Origin: CAINEC01 sp046073825
Lineage (GTDB): Bacteria; Bacteroidota; Bacteroidia; AKYH767-A; OLB10
Direction of reading: 5' to 3'
Length of the DNA: 64,000 bases
Assembly: GCA_046073825.1 (NCBI GenBank)
Contig: JBJTMY010000097.1
Coordinates: 1 to 64,000 of the forward strand
Below the pieces are notes generated by a model. It did no database searches. It was not told the DNA's origin and saw nothing but the letters and a program-made list of their open reading frames with translations. Shown here piece by piece: positions 9,964 through 17,440 of this stretch. A program made the translations under genes and the position numbers. The number at the start of each line of letters is the position of its first letter. Within the stretch, counting starts at the first letter, position 1.

Positions 9964-11706
9964 ATGAATATGATCCGTTTAAATTATACAGCAGTTGTCA
10001 ATTATTTTATAATTGCAGCTGCATCCATCCTGATAGCTAGCTCAGCAAATGCGCAAACTGTACCAGACAGCACAAAAGGCGGAACTAAAAATTTAGGGAA
10101 CGAAGACATCAATGTTTACAAGGAATACACCCCTGTATTAAATGATGCATTCAAAATTAACATTACTCCGGTTGGTGACACATCTATTTTTAATCCCCCT
10201 ACACTCACCTATACCATCGACCCTAAACCGATGAATTCGAATTATAATCTTTCGCCTATCAAACCTGTAAAAATTAAAGACGATAACATAAAAAAACTAT
10301 ATAAGGGTTTTATTAAAGCTGGTTATGGATTACAAAATTTACCAATGGTAGATTTATATTTCAACTCCTTACGATCAAAAGAATTTAATGCTGGTGTGCG
10401 CTACAATCACTTGTCGAGTACCGGTGGCATTACCGATTATGGAAACCCATCTAATAACCATGATGCACTAAACGCAACGGGTATCCGCTATTTTGACAAA
10501 TTGAACCTAACTACCGACATAGGATTTAAAAGAGACTTAGTTCATTATTATGGATACAAAGCGCCCGACTTGTTTTCTAAAGCAGAAACTAAACATGTGT
10601 TGCAAGATGTAAATGCCTCATTAGGGATACAAACAAAGAAAAAAACAGATGAATCAATCGGGTTTAATGGTGGAGTTGCATTCTATACGTTCTCTGACAA
10701 TTTGCAATCATCAGAAAATAATTTTACGATAAAAGCAGGTGCGGAAAAAACAGGTAACAAAGGCAATGCAACGTTAGATGTTTCGTATGATGCAGGTAAA
10801 TATAATTTAGATACATTAGATTTTACGAGAAACATCTTTCGTATCATGCCTCGATTAAATATTAATAAAAACTTGGCCGCATTTACTTTGGGAGCTAATC
10901 TAGTTGGAGAAACTGAAAACAATATTGGCGCATTTCGCATCTACCCATTCGCAGTGGGAACCTATCATTTAATACCTGAAACTTTTACAGTTTATGGTAA
11001 AGTGAGTGGCGATTTACAACGAAATGATCTGCGTTCATTCGCTAATCAAAATCCGTTTTTCGGCAAATATCTTTTCTTGCAAAATACCAATAACAAAATT
11101 GCATTTGAAGCAGGAGCTAAAATCAAACTGGAACACAATCTTTTATTAACTGCATCGGCTTCTTATTCCGATTTATCAAACATGCCTTTCTTTTACAACA
11201 CAGTTGATACCGTTAGTGTAGGAAAGCTTCATGACGCGCCAACAAGCTTTAATGTTCAGTATGATAACGTAAAGTATATCAAAGCGAATGCAGCTATTGA
11301 GTATAAGTTTGAAGAAAAAACGGCTGTAGGCGTTTCAGTAGAATACAACAATTACCAAACAGACAAACTTGCTAAGCCTCTTTACACACCGGCAATTCGT
11401 GCTGGCCTTCATGGGTCCTATGCAATTGCAGAAAAAATATTTGCAAAGGCAGATGTGTTTTATATTGGGGAATCAAATGGGTTAAGCTATGACATTGACT
11501 CTTCAAAAGCGACTCATCAGTTAATCACCAACAATATTAAACTGAAAGGATACGTAGATGCAAACCTTACAGTTGACTACCGTTATACGAAGCTACTTTC
11601 CGTTTTTATTAGTTTAAACAATGTTGGATTTACGCGCTATTTCCGTTACTACAATTATCCCAACTATCGTTTTGTTGGCATGGCTGGATTAACCTATTCC
11701 TTTTAA
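9964..11706 (+). CDS. Outer-membrane beta-barrel protein (TonB-receptor-like, no plug)
   Basis: A 580-residue protein beginning at the ATG 9964 (or the ATG at 9970); an upstream in-frame TTG at 9949 would overextend the signal peptide. The signal sequence ends SSANAQ. Residues ~35-100 form a short Pro-rich periplasmic extension, after which alternating aromatic/hydrophobic strands run to a C-terminal aromatic residue (FVGMAGLTYSF), the usual C-terminal strand signature for BAM-dependent outer-membrane barrels. No TonB plug domain is visible, so porin-like or assembly roles are as likely as transport. Cotranscribed with the upstream TPR protein; ends at a terminator. Confidence 0.8.
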   Translation: MNMIRLNYTAVVNYFIIAAASILIASSANAQTVPDSTKGGTKNLGNEDINVYKEYTPVLNDAFKINITPVGDTSIFNPPTLTYTIDPKPMNSNYNLSPIKPVKIKDDNIKKLYKGFIKAGYGLQNLPMVDLYFNSLRSKEFNAGVRYNHLSSTGGITDYGNPSNNHDALNATGIRYFDKLNLTTDIGFKRDLVHYYGYKAPDLFSKAETKHVLQDVNASLGIQTKKKTDESIGFNGGVAFYTFSDNLQSSENNFTIKAGAEKTGNKGNATLDVSYDAGKYNLDTLDFTRNIFRIMPRLNINKNLAAFTLGANLVGETENNIGAFRIYPFAVGTYHLIPETFTVYGKVSGDLQRNDLRSFANQNPFFGKYLFLQNTNNKIAFEAGAKIKLEHNLLLTASASYSDLSNMPFFYNTVDTVSVGKLHDAPTSFNVQYDNVKYIKANAAIEYKFEEKTAVGVSVEYNNYQTDKLAKPLYTPAIRAGLHGSYAIAEKIFAKADVFYIGESNGLSYDIDSSKATHQLITNNIKLKGYVDANLTVDYRYTKLLSVFISLNNVGFTRYFRYYNYPNYRFVGMAGLTYSF

Positions 11707-11722
11707 TTAAAAAATCATTAGT

Positions 11723-11760
11723 AAAAAGTCCTGTAGCAATGCAGGACTTTTTTATTTTTA
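11723..11760 (+). terminator. Terminator of the TPR/beta-barrel operon
   Basis: AAAAAGTCCTG (11723-11733) pairs with CAGGACTTTTT (11742-11752), 8-nt loop, followed by TTATTTTTA. Confidence 0.85.
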
Positions 11761-11776
11761 GATAAAACATCAACTA

Positions 11777-12022
11777 ATGAAATTCGGAATTCGCATCCCT
11801 AATTTAAATAAACGCATCGCAGCTCGCACCTCAGTTAAAAGGATTATTCGTCATAGCTTAGGACTTAAAGCACCAAGAGGATGGGGATGGCTGACCAATC
11901 CGAAAAAAGCAGCTTACAACAGAATATACAACCGTACTACTGTTGGTAGTGGCTGTATGATAACATTCTTCTCTCTTGTCAGCTTATTATTTTTTTTCTT
12001 GATTTTAATTTATTGGATATAA
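11777..12022 (+). CDS. Small basic protein with C-terminal membrane helix, function unknown
   Basis: An 81-residue protein in two parts. Residues 1-55 are strongly basic and rich in aromatic residues, with an R-I-A-A-R-T-S-V-K-R-I-I-R-H stretch, a GWGWLTNPKKAAYNRIYNRT block and no acidic residues; residues ~61-80 form one hydrophobic helix ending at the C terminus. The conserved look of the GWGW/NPKKAAYNR block suggests a genuine family, but I cannot name it. Topology (basic domain inside, tail-anchored) is inferred from the positive-inside rule. It sits alone between two terminators. Confidence 0.7.
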   Translation: MKFGIRIPNLNKRIAARTSVKRIIRHSLGLKAPRGWGWLTNPKKAAYNRIYNRTTVGSGCMITFFSLVSLLFFFLILIYWI

Positions 12023-12050
12023 AAAAAGGTACACCAGACGATGTACCTTT
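12021..12050 (-). terminator. Terminator of the acyl-CoA dehydrogenase operon
   Basis: AAAGGTACA (12025-12033) pairs with TGTACCTTT (12042-12050) around an 8-nt loop; the run of seven A at 12021-12027 becomes a T tract on the minus strand. It touches the stop codon of the convergent small-protein gene. Confidence 0.85.
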
Positions 12051-12067
12051 CAAATGAATTTAATTTT

Positions 12068-13210
12068 TTAAGCAGTAAGAATATTACGTGCAATCACTAA
12101 TTTCTGAATTTCAGAAGTTCCTTCGCCAATGGTGCATAACTTAGAATCACGATAGAATTTTTCTACAGGGAAGTCTTTGGTATATCCATACCCGCCAAAA
12201 ATCTGAACTGCTTCCGTAGAACATTTTACAGCTACCTCGCTAGCATAGTATTTTGCAAATGCCGATTGCTTCGTCATTTTTTCTCCACGATTTTTTAAAT
12301 CTGCGGCTTGCAATGTCAACAATTCTGCTGCTTCAATTTGTGTTGCCATATCTGCTAACTTAAACGAAATAGCTTGAAAGTTGGCAATAGGTTGTCCGAA
12401 TTGTTGACGCTCTTGCGAATATTTAACAGATGCATCAAAAGCACCTTTTGCAATACCTAAACTTAATGCAGCAATAGATATACGACCACCATCAAGAATT
12501 TTCATTGCTTGCTTAAATCCATCACCTACTTTACCTAAAACCTGACTTTGATGAACACGACAATCTTCGAAAATCATTTCTGCTGTTTCAGATGCACGCA
12601 TTCCAAGTTTGTTTTCTTTCTTACCAGCATTAAATCCTGGAGTTCCTCTTTCCACAACAAATGCCGTAATTCCATTTGAATCCAGCAACTCTCCAGTGCG
12701 AGCTAAAACAACAGCTACATCGCCTGAAATTCCATGAGTAATCCAATTTTTTGAACCATTAATAACCCAATAGTCGCCGTCTTGCTTCGCCACACAACGC
12801 ATACGCATGGCATCTGAACCTGTATTGGCTTCTGTTAATCCCCAAGCTCCGATAAATTCTGCAGTAGCTAACTTCGGAAGGTATTTCTTCTTCTGCTCTT
12901 CATTACCAAATGTTAAAATATGTCCTGTGCATAAAGAGTTATGCGCTGCCATCGACAATCCGATTGATCCACAAACGCGAGCCAACTCTTGAATCGCTGT
13001 TACGTATTCAAAATATCCTAACCCGGCTCCACCATATTCTTCTGGTACCAAAACTCCCATAAGACCTAAGTCGCCTAACTTTTTAAAAATATCAATAGGG
13101 AAAGTCTGTGACTCATCCCAGTCCATAAGGTAAGGGCGAATATTTTTCTCTGCAAAATCACGCACGGTTTGCGCAATCATTTCTTGGTTCTCTGTCGATT
13201 TAAATTCCAT
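12068..13210 (-). CDS. Acyl-CoA dehydrogenase
   Basis: A 380-residue FAD-dependent acyl-CoA dehydrogenase of the short/branched-chain type, catalysing alpha,beta-dehydrogenation of an acyl-CoA with electrons passed to ETF. Family signatures are GAWGLTEANTGSDA (flavin/substrate loop), the WITHG segment, GGRISIAA, QIFGGYGYTKDFPVEKFYRD, and IGEGTSEIQ near the C terminus where E363 is the predicted catalytic base. Length is normal. It begins 2 nt after the stop codon of the HhH membrane protein gene upstream, so the two are probably cotranscribed although no functional link is evident. Chain-length preference cannot be read here. Confidence 0.95.
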   Translation of the reverse strand: MEFKSTENQEMIAQTVRDFAEKNIRPYLMDWDESQTFPIDIFKKLGDLGLMGVLVPEEYGGAGLGYFEYVTAIQELARVCGSIGLSMAAHNSLCTGHILTFGNEEQKKKYLPKLATAEFIGAWGLTEANTGSDAMRMRCVAKQDGDYWVINGSKNWITHGISGDVAVVLARTGELLDSNGITAFVVERGTPGFNAGKKENKLGMRASETAEMIFEDCRVHQSQVLGKVGDGFKQAMKILDGGRISIAALSLGIAKGAFDASVKYSQERQQFGQPIANFQAISFKLADMATQIEAAELLTLQAADLKNRGEKMTKQSAFAKYYASEVAVKCSTEAVQIFGGYGYTKDFPVEKFYRDSKLCTIGEGTSEIQKLVIARNILTA

Positions 13211-13212
13211 GA

Positions 13213-14112
13213 TTATGGCGTTACTGTTAAATAAGGTGCAATTTTACGCATGATTTTGTCATCATACAAGGGCAAAACGCTCAAGTCTTCAATTCGTTGA
13301 TAATTTCCGTGTTGTTGTCGATAACTAACGATCATTTTTGCCATATTCTTAGGTAAATAAGGATGGAATAAAGAATCTGAGTTAATATTCAGGCTTTTCA
13401 AAACCTTTCCATCGGTATAAATTCTAGCTTGTATGGCTTTCAAAACAGAGTCTGGCAAGCACTTCACTTCCGTCAATTGATCTAAACTAATATACCCTCC
13501 CAAACGCATTCGATAAGCAACGATGGCTTTTGCACGTCCTTCACCAATAAGTGGCAACGCATCCAATTCATCCGTAGTTGCAACATTGATGTTTAATTTT
13601 GGCGGACTTAAATTAATAAAGCTGTCTTTTTTATGAAACACCGTTAATGCTTTAATTTCATTGTCTGGAAGCTGGATATGTTTCCACCATTTTATCAATA
13701 ACTGCTCGTGAATCATTCTCATTTTTTTCAAATCTTGCTTTGTCTTAAACCGTCCTCCTTTAGCAATGTATTTTAATATGGCTTGGGCTTGTTTTTCCGT
13801 TAATCCTAACGCCATCCAATCAGAAAGTTGGATGGTATTAGGATCAAATTGAAAAAGATCAAAATTTGTCTTATCATTTTTGGAATGAACGAATGTATTC
13901 TTCGGATGGTGTTTATATTCTTCCACCTTCGATAAAGTATCCTCCACCACGTAATCATTTGGAGAAATTCCATTTAGCGGGACAAAATGCATAGCCAATA
14001 AAAACAACTGCTGAAAAACGATAAAAATTAAAAGCACAACAATGGCACGTTGCTCTTTAACAGTATATGTAAAATAGGATTTAAATAAATACTTCCATTT
14101 GTTTAATCGCAT
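13213..14112 (-). CDS. Membrane-anchored helix-hairpin-helix (ComEA-like) protein
   Basis: A 299-residue protein with one membrane helix near residues 24-44 and three helix-hairpin-helix-type segments behind it: around ALGLTEKQAQAILKYI, LPLIGEGRAKAIVAYR and LPKNMAKMIVSYR. Tandem HhH modules are non-specific DNA binders in ComEA, where DNA uptake is the known role; here DNA binding is likely but uptake is unproven. The ATG at 14112 is chosen over a TTG at 14130 because the predicted -7 element (14128-14135) overlaps that TTG. Upstream lies a 25-nt repeated element (14165-14189). Confidence 0.82.
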   Translation of the reverse strand: MRLNKWKYLFKSYFTYTVKEQRAIVVLLIFIVFQQLFLLAMHFVPLNGISPNDYVVEDTLSKVEEYKHHPKNTFVHSKNDKTNFDLFQFDPNTIQLSDWMALGLTEKQAQAILKYIAKGGRFKTKQDLKKMRMIHEQLLIKWWKHIQLPDNEIKALTVFHKKDSFINLSPPKLNINVATTDELDALPLIGEGRAKAIVAYRMRLGGYISLDQLTEVKCLPDSVLKAIQARIYTDGKVLKSLNINSDSLFHPYLPKNMAKMIVSYRQQHGNYQRIEDLSVLPLYDDKIMRKIAPYLTVTP

Positions 14113-14127
14113 TACTTGAATTTTGTT

Positions 14128-14135
14128 CAAATATA
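14128..14135 (-). promoter_or_regulatory. Candidate -7 element of the HhH/acyl-CoA dehydrogenase operon
   Basis: Minus strand TATATTTG, full TAnnTTTG match, 15 nt before the ATG at 14112. Confidence 0.5.
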
Positions 14136-14164
14136 TATTGCGAATAAAAAAAGAATCGGTTGAT

Positions 14165-14189
14165 AAGTACTTATTGTCGTTTACAAACG
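14165..14189 (+). repeat. Bipartite inverted-repeat element, copy A
   Basis: Reads AAGTACTTATT, GT, CGTTTACAAACG. The left part is centred on a palindrome (ATAAGTACTTAT counting one flanking base on the left); the right part is CGTTT/AAACG around AC. 23 of 25 positions recur in inverted orientation at 61433-61457, again between genes. It sits about 30 nt upstream of the HhH operon's predicted -7 element and 40 nt past pyrF. Confidence 0.6.
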
Positions 14190-14228
14190 ATTAATTCAAA
14201 TTAACAGTTAGGATTTACTGCTGCTTGA

Positions 14229-15053
14229 TTAAATAAGTCCTGCTTCTGCCAAAAGCAATTCCATTTCATATTGTACCTTTTTGGCTTCTACTCCTGCTTT
14301 ATCAGCAAAATCCAAATCATTGCTCGCATAAATAATCTGCCGAGAAGAGTTAACTAACAATCCACATTGATCATTAAACCCTGCTTTTGAAATTGCTTTC
14401 AAATCTCCACCTTGAGCTCCAACACCAGGCACTAAAAAAAAGTAAGCAGGCGCTATAGAACGAACATGCGCAAATTGTTCTGCTCGAGTAGCCCCTACAA
14501 CAAACATTATCTGTTCTTCATTACCCCACGACTGCACAGAACGCATTACATTTTCATATAACGGTGTATTAGATTCAACCATAGTCGATGTCTGAAAATC
14601 ATTAGCACCTTCGTTGGATGTCAAAGCTAAAACGATCACCCACTTATTTTCAAAATTTAAAAATGGTATCACAGAATCCTTTCCCATGTAAGGAGCAACA
14701 GTTACTGCATCCGCTTTTAATTCATTAAAAAAAGCCTTAGCATATAACGCCGACGTATTACCGATATCTCCTCTTTTTGCATCTGCTATTATTAAGCAAT
14801 CATTAGGAATATATTCAATAGTTTTCTTCAAACTCTCCCACCCTTTTATTCCTAAAGCCTCATAAAAAGCAAGATTGGGTTTATAAGCTACGCAATAATC
14901 TTTGGTGGCCTCAATTATTGCTTTATTAAACTCAAATACTGGATCATCCGAGGCAAGAAGATGCGAAGGAATTTTATCTATATCCGTATCTAAACCAACG
15001 CACAAGTACGACTTTTTCTTTTTTATCTGTTGAAATAAAGCTAAACGATTCAT
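14229..15053 (-). CDS. pyrF: Orotidine 5'-phosphate decarboxylase
   Basis: A 274-residue enzyme making UMP from OMP in pyrimidine synthesis, of the longer type-2 PyrF subfamily. The N-terminal CVGLDTD and the catalytic ADAKRGDIGNT motif (D91, K93, D96) are present, and the phosphate-binding VPGVGAQGGD loop lies near residue 213. It starts 4 nt after the stop of prfA, so it is the last gene of a purM-prfA-pyrF unit, a combination of purine, translation and pyrimidine genes. No terminator hairpin is evident after its stop. Confidence 0.95.
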   Translation of the reverse strand: MNRLALFQQIKKKKSYLCVGLDTDIDKIPSHLLASDDPVFEFNKAIIEATKDYCVAYKPNLAFYEALGIKGWESLKKTIEYIPNDCLIIADAKRGDIGNTSALYAKAFFNELKADAVTVAPYMGKDSVIPFLNFENKWVIVLALTSNEGANDFQTSTMVESNTPLYENVMRSVQSWGNEEQIMFVVGATRAEQFAHVRSIAPAYFFLVPGVGAQGGDLKAISKAGFNDQCGLLVNSSRQIIYASNDLDFADKAGVEAKKVQYEMELLLAEAGLI

Positions 15054-15057
15054 ACTA

Positions 15058-16152
15058 TTAATTCATCATGGTTTCTTCTTTCATCTTCTCGGTATTCTCA
15101 GCAAACTGCAATGCATCAATAAACTCTTGTATATCGCCATTCATAATTGCGGATAAATTATGACTTGTATAACTGATGCGATGATCTGTCACTCTACTTT
15201 GAGGATAATTATATGTTCGGATTTTTGCAGATCGATCGCCCGTAGAGACCAATGTTTTACGGCGACTGGAAACTTCATTCATTCTTTTATTCACTTCCAT
15301 TTCGTATAGGCGAGACCGTAACATTTGCATGGCACGTTCACGATTACCATGCTGTGAACGTTCTATCTGACAGGTAACAACAATTCCTGTTGGCTTATGC
15401 GTCAACTGCACTTTGGTCTCCACTTTATTTACATTTTGTCCACCTGCTCCACCTGAACGCGAAGTTTGAAGTTCAAGATCGGCTGGGTTAATTTCAATTT
15501 CATCAAACTCATCAGCCTCTGGCAAAACTACTACGGTTGCAGCAGATGTATGTATCCTTCCTTGTGTTTCCGTTAATGGCACGCGTTGCACTCGGTGTAC
15601 TCCACTTTCATATTTTAAAACTCCATAAGCTCCGGGTACGTTAATCTCCATCACAATTTCTTTATACCCTCCGGTATTCCCTTCATTAAAATCCACCACT
15701 TCGTACTTCCACCCTCGTTGCTCACAATAACGCTGGTACATTCGTGCCAAATCTCCTGCGAATATACTCGCCTCATCACCACCTGTACCAGCACGTACTT
15801 CTAGAATAGCAGCTTTGCTGTCTTCAGGATCTTTTGGAATCATTAACATTTGAATATGCTCATCCAACTTTTCTAATTCAGGCTCTAGCGCGTCTAACTC
15901 TGCCTTTGCCATTGCACGAAAATCTTCGTCTTTGTCGTTTGCTAAAACCTCTTTCGCTTCTTCAATATTTTTAATTAATCCACGAAACTTAACGGTTGCT
16001 TCTACAATATCCTGTAAATCTTTATACGCTTTATTTAACTGCTGAAATTTCTTTTGGTCGGCAATAACAGAAGGATCACTTAACTGCGTTCCGTAATCAT
16101 GATACCTTGCTTCTAAAGCTTCTAGCTTTTCCAACATTCCTTCTTTTGACAT
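15058..16152 (-). CDS. prfA: Peptide chain release factor 1
   Basis: A 364-residue class I release factor that recognises UAA and UAG and triggers peptidyl-tRNA hydrolysis. The GGQ motif is at 237-239 (SGGAGGQNVNKVET). The tripeptide anticodon in RVPLTETQGRIHTS is P-L-T (192-194), in keeping with the P-x-T pattern of RF1 and unlike the S-P-F of RF2. It lies 24 nt after purM and 4 nt before pyrF on the same strand, so translation of the three is probably coupled. Confidence 0.97.
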   Translation of the reverse strand: MSKEGMLEKLEALEARYHDYGTQLSDPSVIADQKKFQQLNKAYKDLQDIVEATVKFRGLIKNIEEAKEVLANDKDEDFRAMAKAELDALEPELEKLDEHIQMLMIPKDPEDSKAAILEVRAGTGGDEASIFAGDLARMYQRYCEQRGWKYEVVDFNEGNTGGYKEIVMEINVPGAYGVLKYESGVHRVQRVPLTETQGRIHTSAATVVVLPEADEFDEIEINPADLELQTSRSGGAGGQNVNKVETKVQLTHKPTGIVVTCQIERSQHGNRERAMQMLRSRLYEMEVNKRMNEVSSRRKTLVSTGDRSAKIRTYNYPQSRVTDHRISYTSHNLSAIMNGDIQEFIDALQFAENTEKMKEETMMN

Positions 16153-16176
16153 ATCCTTGTTCTTCCTATAATTTAA

Positions 16177-17346
16177 TTACCATTCAAAAACTCCGTATGG
16201 AGATTGAATGGTTAATTTTTTTTGATTGCTTTTTTCTACTCTTCCTATTACTTGTGCATCAATATTAAAGCTATTCGCAATGGAAATAATTTTCTCTGCA
16301 TGGTTTGGATGGCAATAAATTTCCATTCTATGTCCCATATTAAAAACTTGATACATTTCTTTCCAACTGGTATTCGACTCTTCTTGTATCATTTTAAACA
16401 ATGGAGGTAATTCAAAAAGTCGATCTTTAATAATATGAACGTCATTTACAAAATGTAAAACTTTTGTTTGTCCACCACCGCTACAATGTACCATCCCATG
16501 AATAGCTGAACGCATTTCATTCAATATTGACTTTATAACGGGAGCGTATGTACGTGTTGGAGACAAAACTAATCGACCTGCATCCAATGGCACTTCGGCA
16601 ATTTTATCGGTTAGCTGTTTTGTACCTGAATAAACTAATTCTTCTGGTAATCCGGCATCAAATGTATCTGGGTACTTTTCTGCAACTATTTTACTAAACA
16701 CATCATGTCGAGCAGATGTTAAACCGTTACTACCCATTCCTCCATTATAGACCTCTTCATAAGTTGCTTGACCGCTAGAACTTAATCCTACTATCACATC
16801 TCCATCTTGAATATTAGCATTATCAATTACTTCATTACGCTTCATTCTGCAGGTAACAGTACTATCTACTATGATTGTTCTTACCAAATCACCTACATCT
16901 GCAGTTTCCCCTCCAGTCGTATAAATGGAAACTCCATAAGATCTTAATTGTTCCACTAACTCTTCAGTCCCATTAATAATGGCGGCAATTACTTCACCAG
17001 GAATAAGGCGTTTATTTCTGCCTATGGTAGAGGATAATAAAATATTTGAAACAGCTCCAACACATAATAGATCATCAATATTCATTATTAATGCATCTTG
17101 CGCAATACCTTTCCAAACTGACAAATCCCCCGTTTCTTTCCAATAAGCATAAGCTAAACTACTTTTAGTTCCTGCGCCATCGGCATGCATAATATTGCAA
17201 TAATCACTGTCTCCGCCTAAATAATCAGGGATTATTTTACAAAATGCGGAGGGAAACAGCCCTTTATCAACTTTTTGAATAGCCGCATGTACTTCATCCT
17301 TTGTTGCCGACACTCCTCGGAGGTTATATCTTTCTGAACTATTCAT
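16177..17346 (-). CDS. purM: Phosphoribosylformylglycinamidine cyclo-ligase (AIR synthase)
   Basis: A 389-residue PurM that closes the imidazole ring of AIR from FGAM with ATP, step five of de novo purine synthesis. Family signatures: DGAGTKSSLAY, MNIDDLLCVGAV, TTGGETADVGD and GLSSSGQATYEEVYNGGMGSNG. It is longer than the ~345 residues of the enterobacterial enzyme, as is common in Bacteroidota. First gene of the purM-prfA-pyrF unit. A -7 element ends only 5 nt before the ATG, so the message may be nearly leaderless. Confidence 0.95.
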   Translation of the reverse strand: MNSSERYNLRGVSATKDEVHAAIQKVDKGLFPSAFCKIIPDYLGGDSDYCNIMHADGAGTKSSLAYAYWKETGDLSVWKGIAQDALIMNIDDLLCVGAVSNILLSSTIGRNKRLIPGEVIAAIINGTEELVEQLRSYGVSIYTTGGETADVGDLVRTIIVDSTVTCRMKRNEVIDNANIQDGDVIVGLSSSGQATYEEVYNGGMGSNGLTSARHDVFSKIVAEKYPDTFDAGLPEELVYSGTKQLTDKIAEVPLDAGRLVLSPTRTYAPVIKSILNEMRSAIHGMVHCSGGGQTKVLHFVNDVHIIKDRLFELPPLFKMIQEESNTSWKEMYQVFNMGHRMEIYCHPNHAEKIISIANSFNIDAQVIGRVEKSNQKKLTIQSPYGVFEW

Positions 17347-17351
17347 AGCTG

Positions 17352-17359
17352 CAAATTTA
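17352..17359 (-). promoter_or_regulatory. Candidate -7 element of the purM-prfA-pyrF operon
   Basis: Minus strand TAAATTTG, full TAnnTTTG match, with only 5 nt between it and the purM ATG; transcription would start at or next to the start codon. Confidence 0.45.
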
Positions 17360-17390
17360 CGAGTTTGATTTCCTTTGTTCGATTAATATT

Positions 17391-17423
17391 AAAAAAAAAC
17401 GCCCCGAAAATATTCAGGGCGTT
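17391..17423 (-). terminator. Terminator of the PorE-like gene
   Basis: AAACGCCCCGAA (17398-17409) pairs with TTCAGGGCGTTT (about 17412-17423) with one mismatch; nine A before it give a strong T tract on the minus strand. Confidence 0.88.
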
Positions 17424-17440
17424 TCCATTTATTAAAATTT

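Noticed and set aside
14165..14189. A dif/XerCD or parS site
   Set aside because: It does not fit the usual XerC/XerD arms or the TGTTnCACGTGAAACA parS core, and there are two copies 47 kb apart.
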